Shown in pieces: positions 14,317 through 22,953 of a stretch of 29,727 bases of DNA (positions are counted from its first letter, which is position 1; the number at the start of each line of letters is the position of its first letter). Where the stretch lies: contig JBBQXS010000052.1 in NCBI GenBank assembly GCA_038209365.1, positions 1 to 29,727 on the forward strand, in the 5' to 3' direction. The translations under genes and the position numbers were made by a program. Source of the DNA: DASQHW01 sp038209365 (GTDB lineage Bacteria; Actinomycetota; Acidimicrobiia; IMCC26256; PALSA-610). The notes beneath the pieces were generated by a model. It saw only the letters and a list, made by a program, of their open reading frames with translations. It ran no database searches and was not told where the DNA came from.

Positions 14317-16100
14317 TGCGAGATCTCGGAGCGGATCGGCCGATCAATGTCGCGCCGATCAAGGTCTTGATCGTGGACGACGACGCCACGTTCTCGCGGA
14401 GCATCGGGCGCATCCTCACGAATGCGGGTTATGACTGCGGCGTCGCCGCGAACAATGCGGATGCTCGGGCGCGACTGAACAACGAGGACGACATCGCCGC
14501 CGTGCTGTGCGACCTTCGGATGCCGGGCGAGTCCGGACTCGACCTCGTCGCGACCCTCGCCGCGGACTTCTCCGAAGCGGCCGTGGTGATGACCACCGGG
14601 GTGGACGATCCGCCGACCGCGGCGCTGGCCTTCGAGATGGGCGCGTACGGGTACCTGATCAAACCGTTCACCGCCAATGAGATCCTCATCACTCTCGCGG
14701 GTGCGCTGCGCCGGCGCGAGCTCGAGACCGTGAGGCAGAGCCAGATCGATGGTCTGGAGCAGACCGTCGCCCGGCTCAAGACCCTGCACGACGTCGTCGA
14801 CGTCATCGGGACAACCGCGCCCGGCTCGTCGAGCAACGACGACTCGGAGATCATCGAGCGGCTCTCCCGAGCCGTATCCCCGCGAGCTGCCGAGTCCGCC
14901 GGGCACATCCAGCGCATGAGCCGCTATGCGCTGATGTTGGCCGAAAGGGTGGGCTGTCGCGAGCTTTCACCCGACGAATTCCGGCTCGCCAATGCCCTCC
15001 ACGATGCCGGCAAGATCGGCGTTCCCGACGGCATCTTGTCGAAACCGGGACCGCTCTCTCCCCAGGAAAACGTCGCAATGCAACGCCATGCCCAGATCGG
15101 CTACCAGTTGCTCTCGGGGACAAGGTCCAGGCTCTTGGAGATGGCCGCCCGGATTGCACTCGGCCACCACGAATGGTGGAACGGCGGCGGCTACCCGCGG
15201 GGCCTGCACGGCGGAGAAACTCCTCCGGAGGCGCGCATCGCTGGCATCGCTGATGCATTCGACGCCCTCACCGGCAACCGCGCCCACCGTGCATGTATCT
15301 CCGTCGACGACGCCATCGAGATGATGCTCGAACTGCGCGGCCGTCAGTTCGAACCCCGCCTCCTCGACGCATTCGTCGGATCGCGCGACGAGCTCGAAGT
15401 GATCCGGTCCGCGTTTCCAGATCGAGACGACGCGCTCCGCGTCCGCGTGCTCGTCGTCGACGACCAGGAGCCATTCGTACAGAAGCTCGTCGGGCTCTTG
15501 CGCGCGCAGCCGACGATCAACCTCGTGGGCTGCGCCGCCACCGCGCGCGATGCCGAGAGAGCGGCAGTCGCGCACGAGCCCGACGTTGTCCTCATGGACT
15601 TCGATTTGCCGGACAGCGGCTGGGCAGAGGCGACCGAGACCATCAAGGCCCTCGTGCCGAAGGCCAAGGTCGTAATGCTCACGGGAAGCACCGACCAACA
15701 GGCGTTCGTCCGGGCCATCGGCGCGGGCTGTGCCGGGTTCGTCACCAAGACCGACCCGGTCGAGAAGCTCGTGAGCGCCATCCATTCGGCACACGAGGGC
15801 GAATCACCGACGGCCAACGCGCACTTGCCGCGCCTCCTTGCTCAGCTCCGCCCCACCAATCGAGGACTCGGATCAGACCTCGGGCCTCGGGAGTTGGAGG
15901 TGCTACGGCTGATGGCGACCGGCGCTCCCAACAAGGCGCTCGCCCGGCAGCTGCACCTCAGCCTCAACACGGTACGGAATCACGTCCAACACGTTCTGTA
16001 CAAGCTGGGTGCGCACTCCAAGCTCGAAGCGGTCGCGACGGCCGTTCGCGAAGGCGTCATCGAGCGCGACGCACCAGCCGTCCGGCAGGGGCGGATGTGA
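14316..16100 (+). CDS. REC-HD-GYP-REC-LuxR fusion response regulator
   Basis: A 594-residue protein. REC1 spans about residues 14-130 with D66 and K116. A helical linker leads to an HD-GYP domain (about 180-345): H229 D230 in ALHDAGKIGVPDGIL, then HHEWWNGGGYP at 284-294 and ARIAGIADAFDALT, so the metal and GYP residues of a cyclic-di-GMP phosphodiesterase are all present. REC2 (about 375-495) has D428 in LMDFDLPDSG and K478. A LuxR/NarL-type HTH (about 521-585, LGPRELEVLRLMATG and LSLNTVRNHVQHVLYKLG) ends the protein. One polypeptide thus has two phospho-inputs, c-di-GMP hydrolysis and DNA binding. ATG at 14316 overlaps the kinase stop. Confidence 0.93.
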   Translation: MRDLGADRPINVAPIKVLIVDDDATFSRSIGRILTNAGYDCGVAANNADARARLNNEDDIAAVLCDLRMPGESGLDLVATLAADFSEAAVVMTTGVDDPPTAALAFEMGAYGYLIKPFTANEILITLAGALRRRELETVRQSQIDGLEQTVARLKTLHDVVDVIGTTAPGSSSNDDSEIIERLSRAVSPRAAESAGHIQRMSRYALMLAERVGCRELSPDEFRLANALHDAGKIGVPDGILSKPGPLSPQENVAMQRHAQIGYQLLSGTRSRLLEMAARIALGHHEWWNGGGYPRGLHGGETPPEARIAGIADAFDALTGNRAHRACISVDDAIEMMLELRGRQFEPRLLDAFVGSRDELEVIRSAFPDRDDALRVRVLVVDDQEPFVQKLVGLLRAQPTINLVGCAATARDAERAAVAHEPDVVLMDFDLPDSGWAEATETIKALVPKAKVVMLTGSTDQQAFVRAIGAGCAGFVTKTDPVEKLVSAIHSAHEGESPTANAHLPRLLAQLRPTNRGLGSDLGPRELEVLRLMATGAPNKALARQLHLSLNTVRNHVQHVLYKLGAHSKLEAVATAVREGVIERDAPAVRQGRM

Positions 16101-16158
16101 GCACAACCCCGCGCGAACGCGCTATCGCCTCCCGAGGTCCGCCGGTCGATGTCAGCGT

Positions 16159-16692
16159 ATGAGGATGAAGACGCAAGGCCTGCTCGTTGCCGTCGTGGGA
16201 GTGCTCGCGCTCGGCGTCGCCTCGCCCGCCTCGGCGGTCCCGGGGGTCACCACGGCCACGATCACCGTGCAAGGTGGATCCCTTTCGATCACCGTGCCGA
16301 CCGCCGCCGGCAACCTCGGAACCGCGGTCAACACCGTGAGCGGGGAGGCCATCGCCGGCCCGCTCGGCGTGGTGCAGGTGAACGACGCGCGCAGCGCGGC
16401 TGCGGGTTCGGGCTGGGTTGCGAGCGTCATCGCGAGCGCGTTCACCCCGCCGGCGGGACCAGCGATCGCAGCGAGCGCGGTCAGCTATACCGCCGGAACG
16501 ATCACAAAGGTCGGCACCGCGACCTACACCGCGAACGATCCCGGCAATCTCACCGGCGTCGCCCCGGCGGTCACCGCGACGGGAATCACCGGCGACAACT
16601 CCGCGACGTGGAACCCGACGATCAACGTGGCCGTTCCGGGTGGCATGGCCGCCGGTGTCTACTCCGCGACGGTCACCCACTCTGTCGTATGA
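16159..16692 (+). CDS. secreted WxL-like surface protein
   Basis: A 177-residue exported protein with a signal peptide (MRMKTQGLLVAVVGVLALGV, cleaved after SPASA). The beta-rich body has the WxL-domain pattern: VVQVNDARSAAAGSGWVASV matches the first conserved block with its Asp, Arg and GW, and the C-terminal block ends GVYSATVTHSVV. The second Trp-x-Leu of the canonical domain is replaced by THSV, so this is a divergent member. WxL proteins bind peptidoglycan in Firmicutes and are encoded with DUF916 proteins, as here. ATG at 16159 is used, with 16165 as alternative; the GAGG upstream is distant. It follows the HD-GYP gene by 58 bp on the same strand. Confidence 0.8.
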   Translation: MRMKTQGLLVAVVGVLALGVASPASAVPGVTTATITVQGGSLSITVPTAAGNLGTAVNTVSGEAIAGPLGVVQVNDARSAAAGSGWVASVIASAFTPPAGPAIAASAVSYTAGTITKVGTATYTANDPGNLTGVAPAVTATGITGDNSATWNPTINVAVPGGMAAGVYSATVTHSVV

Positions 16693-16747
16693 GCAAGAGC
16701 ATGCGACCGGTTCGGTTCCGGGGTGGGCGACAAGACGGTGACGAGCG

Positions 16748-17791
16748 ATGCCGTTGACGCGATGCGTTGTGGTCGGTTTCGCTTTCATGGCCCTCGCCGC
16801 CGCGCCCGCGAACGCGTCCCCGCGAGGTCCGGTGAGTCAGCCGGCAGCCGTAGCGAGCATCGGGATGCGTCTCGTCGATGTCCCGGTCGCCGCGCGCAAC
16901 GATCCTCGAGCGCAGGTGTATCTCGTGGATCACCTCGCGCCGGGCACGGTCATCCACCGCCGCATCGAGGTCTCCAACACCTCGCCGTCGAGCGCACACA
17001 TCGTCTTGTATTCCGCTGCCGCCACCATCGCGCCGGGTTCCTTCCTGGGTGCGTCAGGTCACACCCGCAACGAGCTGTCGACCTGGACAACCGTCCGGCC
17101 GAGCGCGTCGGATGTGGGCGCCCATGGGCGCGTGAGCGCGACCGTGACCGTCGTCATTCCGCGCGGTGCCGCACCCGGTGAGCGCTACGGCGTCGTCTGG
17201 GCCGAGGCGCGCTCGACTCCGGTCGGCGGTACCGGAATCACGCAGGTCAACCGGGTTGGCATCCGCCAATATCTGTCCGTCGGGCCGGGCGGCGCGCCGG
17301 CGTCCAACTTCGCGATCGAATCATTGACCGCGGAACGCGCACCCGACGGTCGACCGACGATGCTCGCGGCCGTGCACAACACCGGAGGCCGCGCGCTCGA
17401 TTTGAGCGGCGCCCTGCAACTGTCGGATGGCCCGGGCCGGCTGCGCGCCGGCCCATTTCCGGCAACTCTCGGCGTCACGCTTGCAATCGGCGCCACCGAG
17501 CCCGTCACGATCCCACTCGACATGCGCTTACCCGCCGGCCCGTGGGATGCGCAGATCACTCTGCACAGCGGACTGATCGCACGTACCGCCCGCGCGACCA
17601 TCACCTTTCCAGCTGCCGGGGCGTCGGCTCCGGTGAGCACAGCCTCCGATCGAAGCGGGTCGACGCTCCTTGCCATTGGGGGACTCGCCGCAGTGCTGGT
17701 GGCAGTCACCGCAGGCGTCCTCGTCATTCCCAGGCCAGGACGACGTCGACTTGCGAGCATCGCCGCGTTCAGACCGTTCGGACGGAAATGA
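16748..17791 (+). CDS. DUF916-type WxL-interacting protein, membrane-anchored
   Basis: A 347-residue protein: signal peptide (MPLTRCVVVGFAFMALAAAP, cleaved near ANASP); a first immunoglobulin-like domain (about 30-180) with IGMRLVDVPVAARNDPRA, IHRRIEVSNTS and the ERYGVVWAEA segment characteristic of DUF916; a second beta domain (about 190-290, LAAVHNTGGRALDLSGAL); one membrane segment (about 306-327, LLAIGGLAAVLVAVTAGVLV); and a basic cytoplasmic tail. In Firmicutes such proteins hold WxL proteins at the cell surface, matching the preceding gene. Its stop overlaps the start of the GGDEF-EAL gene (ATGA). Confidence 0.83.
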   Translation: MPLTRCVVVGFAFMALAAAPANASPRGPVSQPAAVASIGMRLVDVPVAARNDPRAQVYLVDHLAPGTVIHRRIEVSNTSPSSAHIVLYSAAATIAPGSFLGASGHTRNELSTWTTVRPSASDVGAHGRVSATVTVVIPRGAAPGERYGVVWAEARSTPVGGTGITQVNRVGIRQYLSVGPGGAPASNFAIESLTAERAPDGRPTMLAAVHNTGGRALDLSGALQLSDGPGRLRAGPFPATLGVTLAIGATEPVTIPLDMRLPAGPWDAQITLHSGLIARTARATITFPAAGASAPVSTASDRSGSTLLAIGGLAAVLVAVTAGVLVIPRPGRRRLASIAAFRPFGRK

Positions 17792-20151
17792 TGCGCAAGA
17801 GCTCGGGCAGTTCGAAGCGGCAAAGGGGCATCTGGACCGCGGTCGCAATGCTCGTGCTGATCGGCGGCGTCGTCGGCGCGTTCTTCGTTGCCGAGCGCCA
17901 CGCCAGAGGCGACGCCGATGTCTCGCATCGCGCGTTCGTCAAGTCGTCTGCGGAGATCGCATCGACGTTGAAGCTCGCAATCCAACATGACGACGACCTG
18001 ATCGTGAGTGGAGCCGCGTATTTCGCAGGCAATCCGAACGGGACCAACGCCGAGTTCCTCAGATGGGCGAGCTCGGTGCAGGCGTTGGCGCGCTATCCGG
18101 AGTTGCAGGACTTCGGCAATGCGGTGATCGTCCCGCATTCGGAACTGAAGGCGTTCGCGGCGCGAGTCGCGGCCGATCCGTGGGGAGCGTTGGGTCCGAA
18201 TGGGAGATTCGTCGTCGTTCCTCCCGGCGAGCGTGCGTTCTACTGCTTCGGGACGGTCGGGCAGGTGCGGAACACGGAAGTCGGGGCGCCCGTGGGCTAC
18301 GACTTCTGCGGCACCGGTCTCGGCCCGGCCCTCCTGGCAGGTCGAGACTCTGGGAAGGGCTCGTACGAGCCGTTCACCGTCGGCAAGAACTCGGAGCTGG
18401 CAGTCTCGACCCCGATCTATCGCGGCGGTGTCGTCCCATCGACCGTCGCCGGGCGCCGGCGCGCGTTCTTGGGATGGTTCGGCACGTCGATTCTTCCCAA
18501 GGTGCTGTTGGAGCGAGCGTTGGAGGGGCATCCGCATGTGGCGCTCATGTTCGCCTATAACGCCGGCGGCTCGAACGCGGTCTTCCGCAGCGGAACAATC
18601 CCGCGCGACGCAGACGCCGTCGCAATCGATCTCCACAACGGCTGGATGGTCACGACCTACGCAGCAGTCCCGGCGGCCGGCGTGTTCGCCAATGGCGCCG
18701 CACTCGTCTTGCTCCTCGCCGGGATCGCGCTGAGCTTGCTGCTCGCCGCGCTGATACTCGTGCTGTCGACTGCTCGAACACGGGCGCTACGGGTCATCAG
18801 CGAACAGACCGACGAGCTACGGCACCAGGCACTCCACGACACCCTGACCGGCCTGTCGAATCGCACGCTGATCACCGACCGCATCGAACAACTCTTCGCT
18901 CGCAATCGCCGTAACCACACCACCGGCGCAGCCCTCTACATCGATCTCGACGAATTCAAGAGCGTGAACGACACTCTCGGCCACGAAGCCGGCGATCAAC
19001 TCCTTCAAGCTGTCGCCGCACGGCTCACGGCGACTCTGCGCGGCGCGGACACGATCGGACGCATCGGTGGCGACGAGTTCGTCGTGCTCATCGACGGCGC
19101 GACAATGCGAAGCGCACCCGAGCTCGTCGCCGAACGCATCCTCGAGGTCATGCGTCAACCCTTCGAGATCCGGGGGGCGTCGACGCCCATGGTCGTCACC
19201 ACCAGCGTGGGTATCGCGGTCGGGGACCGCGAGACGGCAGGTGAGCTGTTACGGGACGCCGATGTCGCGCTGTACCAAGCCAAAGCAGCGGGGAAGAACT
19301 GCTACGAGCTGTTCCGGCCGGCGATGAACACCGACGCGAAGCATCGCGTCGAGCTCGAATTCGATCTCCGTGCCGCGCTGGATGGTCACCAGTTCCGTTT
19401 GGTGTACCAGCCGATCTACGACCTCGGCGACCTCACGCTGATCGGGGTCGAATCGCTGATCCGTTGGGACCACCCGATCCTCGGAGAGATCCAGCCCGAC
19501 GAGTTCATCCCGCTGCTCGAGGCAAACGCCCAGATCATCGAGGTCGGCCGCTGGGTACTCCGCGAATCCTGCGTACAGATGGCGGCCTGGCGTGAGCTCG
19601 GAAGTGACCTGAGCGTCGCCGTCAACGTGTCCGGACGGCAACTCGACCGTGACGTAATCGTCGACGACGTCCGCCTCGCCCTCGAGGCCAGCGGCCTCGA
19701 CCCCGCGTCCCTCACCATCGAGGTCACCGAAACCGCGCTCATGCGCAACGTCGACACCACCGCACGTCGCCTCCGGGAGCTCAAGGATCTCGGCGTCAAA
19801 GTCGCGATCGACGACTTCGGGACCGGTTACTCCAGCCTCGCTTATCTCCAACGCTTCCCCGTCGACTGCCTCAAGATCGATCACGCCTTCACCGATGCCA
19901 TCACCCGATCACCAGAGGGAGACGCGCTCATCCGCACCCTCGTGCAGCTCGGCCAAGACCTCGGACTCAAAATCCTCGCCGAAGGCGTCGAGACCACCGA
20001 CCAACTCGACTATCTCCGCAACCAACACGTCAACGAAGCGCAAGGCTTCCTCCTCGCGCGACCCCTCGACCCGCAAACCTTCGAAGCCCAGCTCCTCGCT
20101 CCTACCCGCCCCCCAACAGCCCTCCTCACCGGACGCGCCGAGAGCTCCTGA
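17788..20151 (+). CDS. CHASE-type sensor GGDEF-EAL protein (c-di-GMP synthesis/hydrolysis)
   Basis: A 787-residue membrane protein. TM1 (about 16-36), an outside CHASE-like sensor domain (about 40-300, with AAYFAGNPNGTNAEFLRW), TM2 (about 302-327), then GGDEF and EAL domains. The diguanylate cyclase motif is intact (GGDEF 427-431) and an RxxD inhibitory site (RGAD, 418-421) sits five residues before it. In the EAL domain the signature reads ESL (555-557), but the catalytic Glu, the Asn of VNVSGRQ, the Glu of EVTE, DDFGTG (675-680), K696, the Glu of AEGVET and the Gln of QGF are all present, so both activities are possible. ATG at 17788 overlaps the DUF916 stop. It gives the operon an outside-facing c-di-GMP sensor. 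Confidence 0.95.
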   Translation: MMRKSSGSSKRQRGIWTAVAMLVLIGGVVGAFFVAERHARGDADVSHRAFVKSSAEIASTLKLAIQHDDDLIVSGAAYFAGNPNGTNAEFLRWASSVQALARYPELQDFGNAVIVPHSELKAFAARVAADPWGALGPNGRFVVVPPGERAFYCFGTVGQVRNTEVGAPVGYDFCGTGLGPALLAGRDSGKGSYEPFTVGKNSELAVSTPIYRGGVVPSTVAGRRRAFLGWFGTSILPKVLLERALEGHPHVALMFAYNAGGSNAVFRSGTIPRDADAVAIDLHNGWMVTTYAAVPAAGVFANGAALVLLLAGIALSLLLAALILVLSTARTRALRVISEQTDELRHQALHDTLTGLSNRTLITDRIEQLFARNRRNHTTGAALYIDLDEFKSVNDTLGHEAGDQLLQAVAARLTATLRGADTIGRIGGDEFVVLIDGATMRSAPELVAERILEVMRQPFEIRGASTPMVVTTSVGIAVGDRETAGELLRDADVALYQAKAAGKNCYELFRPAMNTDAKHRVELEFDLRAALDGHQFRLVYQPIYDLGDLTLIGVESLIRWDHPILGEIQPDEFIPLLEANAQIIEVGRWVLRESCVQMAAWRELGSDLSVAVNVSGRQLDRDVIVDDVRLALEASGLDPASLTIEVTETALMRNVDTTARRLRELKDLGVKVAIDDFGTGYSSLAYLQRFPVDCLKIDHAFTDAITRSPEGDALIRTLVQLGQDLGLKILAEGVETTDQLDYLRNQHVNEAQGFLLARPLDPQTFEAQLLAPTRPPTALLTGRAESS

Positions 20152-20227
20152 ACCTTCGGCAACTTCGGGGTGCGGGCCCGGGTGGAAAGCTGACAAGATC
20201 CTTCGGGTCAGCGAGAAGGGGGCCGCG

Positions 20228-21151
20228 ATGTTTCGGCAGGGTCGTTGGTGGATGGCGGTGGCTTTCCTTGGCGCGATCGCCTTGGTCTCGGCTGGGGTGT
20301 CGGCTGGGGGTTCGCCGGCTCGCGGTGCTCCCGCGCAGGACGCGCCGAACGCGGAGAAGGTGCTGCCGAAGCGGCTCTGCAAGGGCGCGGCCGCGCCTGA
20401 CCGCTACGACCACGTCGTCGTCGTCGTGATGGAGAACAAGACGTGGTCCAGCGTCCTGAACGGACAGGGTCCGTGGCTGACGGCACGAAAGAACCAATGC
20501 AGCACCGCGACGAACTACGAACAAGCCGGGTCGCCGTCGCGGCCGAACTACATCGCCTTGACCGCGGGCGCGACCTACGGGTGTGAGGGTTCGAACAGTG
20601 ACCCACCCGGCGGTTGCACGCCGCCTTCTCCTTCGGTGTTCAAGCAGGTGATCGACGCCGGAGGCACCGCCGTGAACTATCTCGGCGGCGCCCAATCCGC
20701 GTGTGATCTGACCAGCGCTGGCGACTACGCGGTCAAGCACGCCCCGTGGCCGTACTTTGCGGGCGAACGAGCGCTGTGTGCTGCACACGCCCCCGCGGTC
20801 GGCTCTTCCGGGTTTCTCGACGCGAAGCATCTGCCAACGCTCGCGTTTGTCAGCCCGGATCTGTGCGACGACACCCACGACTGCTCGGTCGCCATCGGAG
20901 ACGAGTATCTGAGGACGCTTCTGACGCCGATCCTCGCGAGCTCGAGCTACCGGGCGGGCAAAACCGCGGTCATCGTCGTGTACGACGAGTTCACACCCCT
21001 TCCGAACGTGCTCATGTCCAAGTCGGTGCGGCCGGGAACGATCATTGCGACAAAGGTGACGCACAACCTGCTGCTGCACACCGTCGAATCGATGCTCGGC
21101 TTGCCGTGGCTCGTCGGCACAGGTGACCTGCGGGACGCGTCCGGGCTCTAG
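20228..21151 (+). CDS. secreted phosphoesterase (phospholipase C/acid phosphatase-like)
   Basis: A 307-residue exported protein of the phosphoesterase family (alkaline-phosphatase superfamily). A signal peptide (MFRQGRWWMAVAFLGAIALV) is followed by YDHVVVVVMENKTWSSVL, where E and N are expected metal ligands, then SRPNYIALTAG with the expected nucleophile region, a cysteine-rich middle, TAVIVVYDEFTP, and HNLLLHTVESMLGLPW at the end. The substrate is unknown. ATG at 20228 has GAAGGGGG upstream. It lies 76 bp after the GGDEF-EAL gene on the same strand and could be a distal member of the same unit or an independent gene. Confidence 0.85.
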   Translation: MFRQGRWWMAVAFLGAIALVSAGVSAGGSPARGAPAQDAPNAEKVLPKRLCKGAAAPDRYDHVVVVVMENKTWSSVLNGQGPWLTARKNQCSTATNYEQAGSPSRPNYIALTAGATYGCEGSNSDPPGGCTPPSPSVFKQVIDAGGTAVNYLGGAQSACDLTSAGDYAVKHAPWPYFAGERALCAAHAPAVGSSGFLDAKHLPTLAFVSPDLCDDTHDCSVAIGDEYLRTLLTPILASSSYRAGKTAVIVVYDEFTPLPNVLMSKSVRPGTIIATKVTHNLLLHTVESMLGLPWLVGTGDLRDASGL

Positions 21152-21163
21152 GCGTCGCGAGCA

Positions 21164-21835
21164 TCAGCTCGTGACGATCACGCGTGCGATCGCGACGTAG
21201 AAGACCAATCCCGCCGCGATCACGAGCGCGTGAAACACCTCATGGAACCCGAACACACCGGGGATGGGGTCGGGCCGGCGCGCCGAGTAGACCCGCGCGC
21301 CGAGGGAATAGACGACCCCGCCGCAGATGATGAGCAAGAACGTCGCCACGCCGAGCTCGCGCCACAGCACCAGGACGAACGCGAGTGCCGTCCAACCGAT
21401 GACGACGTAGAGGCCCGCGACGAGCCAGCGTGGCGCGTTGAGCCACAACAACTGCACGATGATCCCGGCGAGAGCCAGAGGCCACACGATGCCGAGCAGG
21501 ATGCGCGCGCTGCGCGTGTCGAGCCCGACAACCGCGATCGGGGTGTAGGTCGCGGCGATGCCGACCAAGATCATCGAGTGGTCGAGTCGACGGAGGCGTC
21601 GGCGGACGGAGGGATTCCAATGACCGCGGTGGTAACACGCGCTCGTGGCATACATCGCAGTGATGCCGACGGTGTATGCCAGTGCAGCCCAGCGGGCCGC
21701 GGTCGTATGGGCGACGGCCACGAGGACGATGCCGAGAACGGGGAAGACGAACGCGGCGATCTCGTGCGACGCGCCCCGCCAGCGCGGCTTGACCTCCAGC
21801 GCAGTGCGTTCCGGGACCTCGGCTCCGCTCACCAC
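21164..21835 (-). CDS. hemolysin III-family (PAQR-like) membrane protein
   Basis: A 223-residue protein with seven predicted membrane segments. It has the conserved SACYHRGHW after TM2, LDHSMILVGIAATYTP in the middle, and FGFHEVFHALVIAAG at the end, the Ser/His/Asp residues that form the zinc-type site of PAQR and hemolysin III proteins. In bacteria the family has been linked to membrane fluidity (TrhA). The start is one of two adjacent GTG codons (21835 or 21832). It is convergent with the phosphoesterase, with only 12 bp between. Confidence 0.92.
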   Translation of the reverse strand: MVSGAEVPERTALEVKPRWRGASHEIAAFVFPVLGIVLVAVAHTTAARWAALAYTVGITAMYATSACYHRGHWNPSVRRRLRRLDHSMILVGIAATYTPIAVVGLDTRSARILLGIVWPLALAGIIVQLLWLNAPRWLVAGLYVVIGWTALAFVLVLWRELGVATFLLIICGGVVYSLGARVYSARRPDPIPGVFGFHEVFHALVIAAGLVFYVAIARVIVTS

Positions 21836-21867
21836 CCCAGTCTGCCCAGCTCGCCGATCTCACGCGC

Positions 21868-22953
21868 CTACGTGCGTTGCAGCGCGATGGTCCGGTGTTC
21901 GGCAGCCGATTGGCGCATCGCGTCGAGCACGGTCATGTCGGCGACCCCGTCGATGAATGTCGCGGGATCGGGACCGGGAGGCGCGGCCGTGCCGGTGATG
22001 CGGGCATGGAAGTGCTCGGCGAGCCGCGTGTAGGCGCCGAGGTCGAGACCGTGCCCGATCATCTGCTCGTAGGTCGTCTCGAGCACTGACGGCGGTGGCG
22101 CGCCCGCGGGCGCCGTCGCCAGGTCGTCTGGTATCGGGAGTTTGCGCGGTCCGTCCGCATCGGCGACCCACACCGCGTCGCCCAACCCGTCGATCCACAA
22201 CGATCCCGTCGTACCGATCACCCGCGTTTCGATGAGCAGCGGCCCGCGATCGGCCGCGGTGCTCTGCATGACGCCCGCGACACCGGACTGCAGGCGGAAA
22301 TGAGCGACGAACCCGTCGTCGGCGGTGGTGCGACGGCCTGCGAGGTGCACGAGTGACACGGATACGGCTGCGAACTCGCCGAGCGTGACGCGGATCTGGT
22401 CGATCACCTGCGAACCGTGCGCACCGAGCCACCCACCTCCCTCGGCGGCGTCGGCCCACCAACCGGGCAGCTCGGCATCTGCGTCCGCGAGCACAGGTAC
22501 ATGCAACAGGAACATGGCGAGGCGGGGCTCGCCCGCGAGGCCCGCGCGCACGGCTCGCGCGAGCAGCGCCTGCCCCGTGTCGAAGCGGAATTCGGTCCCG
22601 AGCGCATGGACCACGCCGGATCGCTCGGCGTGCGTCAACAACTCTCGTGCTTCTTCGGCGTCGCGCGCGAACGGCTTCTCGCACAAGACATGCTTGCCGG
22701 CATCGAGTGCGGCGCGCACGAGGGCCGCATGGGTGTGGGGCGGCGTCGCGATCGTGACCGCGTCGACGCCCGCCAGCGCGAGCGCGTCGGCCATGGACGT
22801 GAGGGCTCGCGGCACATCGAACGCGCGCGCCCGCCTCGCGGTCTTCGACGGATCGCGACCGACGACCGCGACAACGTCGAAACCGGCGGCCCGAAGTGCG
22901 CGCACGTGCGTGAAGCAACCGAAGCCGGTTCCCACCACGACGACGCCTGTCAC
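21868..22953 (-). CDS. Gfo/Idh/MocA-family NAD(P)-dependent oxidoreductase (copy 2)
   Basis: A 361-residue two-domain enzyme. The N-terminal Rossmann domain starts TGVVVVGTGFGCFTHVRAL, with the nucleotide-binding GTGFGC, then VAVVGRDPSK, TIATPPHTH and the family motif CEKPFARD around residue 95. The C-terminal alpha/beta domain has GGGWLGAHGSQVIDQIR, with the His expected in the active site. The substrate is unknown. The start is GTG at 22953, overlapping the stop of the upstream paralogue (GTGA). It is closely related to that neighbour throughout, so the pair arose by tandem duplication. Confidence 0.92.
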   Translation of the reverse strand: MTGVVVVGTGFGCFTHVRALRAAGFDVVAVVGRDPSKTARRARAFDVPRALTSMADALALAGVDAVTIATPPHTHAALVRAALDAGKHVLCEKPFARDAEEARELLTHAERSGVVHALGTEFRFDTGQALLARAVRAGLAGEPRLAMFLLHVPVLADADAELPGWWADAAEGGGWLGAHGSQVIDQIRVTLGEFAAVSVSLVHLAGRRTTADDGFVAHFRLQSGVAGVMQSTAADRGPLLIETRVIGTTGSLWIDGLGDAVWVADADGPRKLPIPDDLATAPAGAPPPSVLETTYEQMIGHGLDLGAYTRLAEHFHARITGTAAPPGPDPATFIDGVADMTVLDAMRQSAAEHRTIALQRT

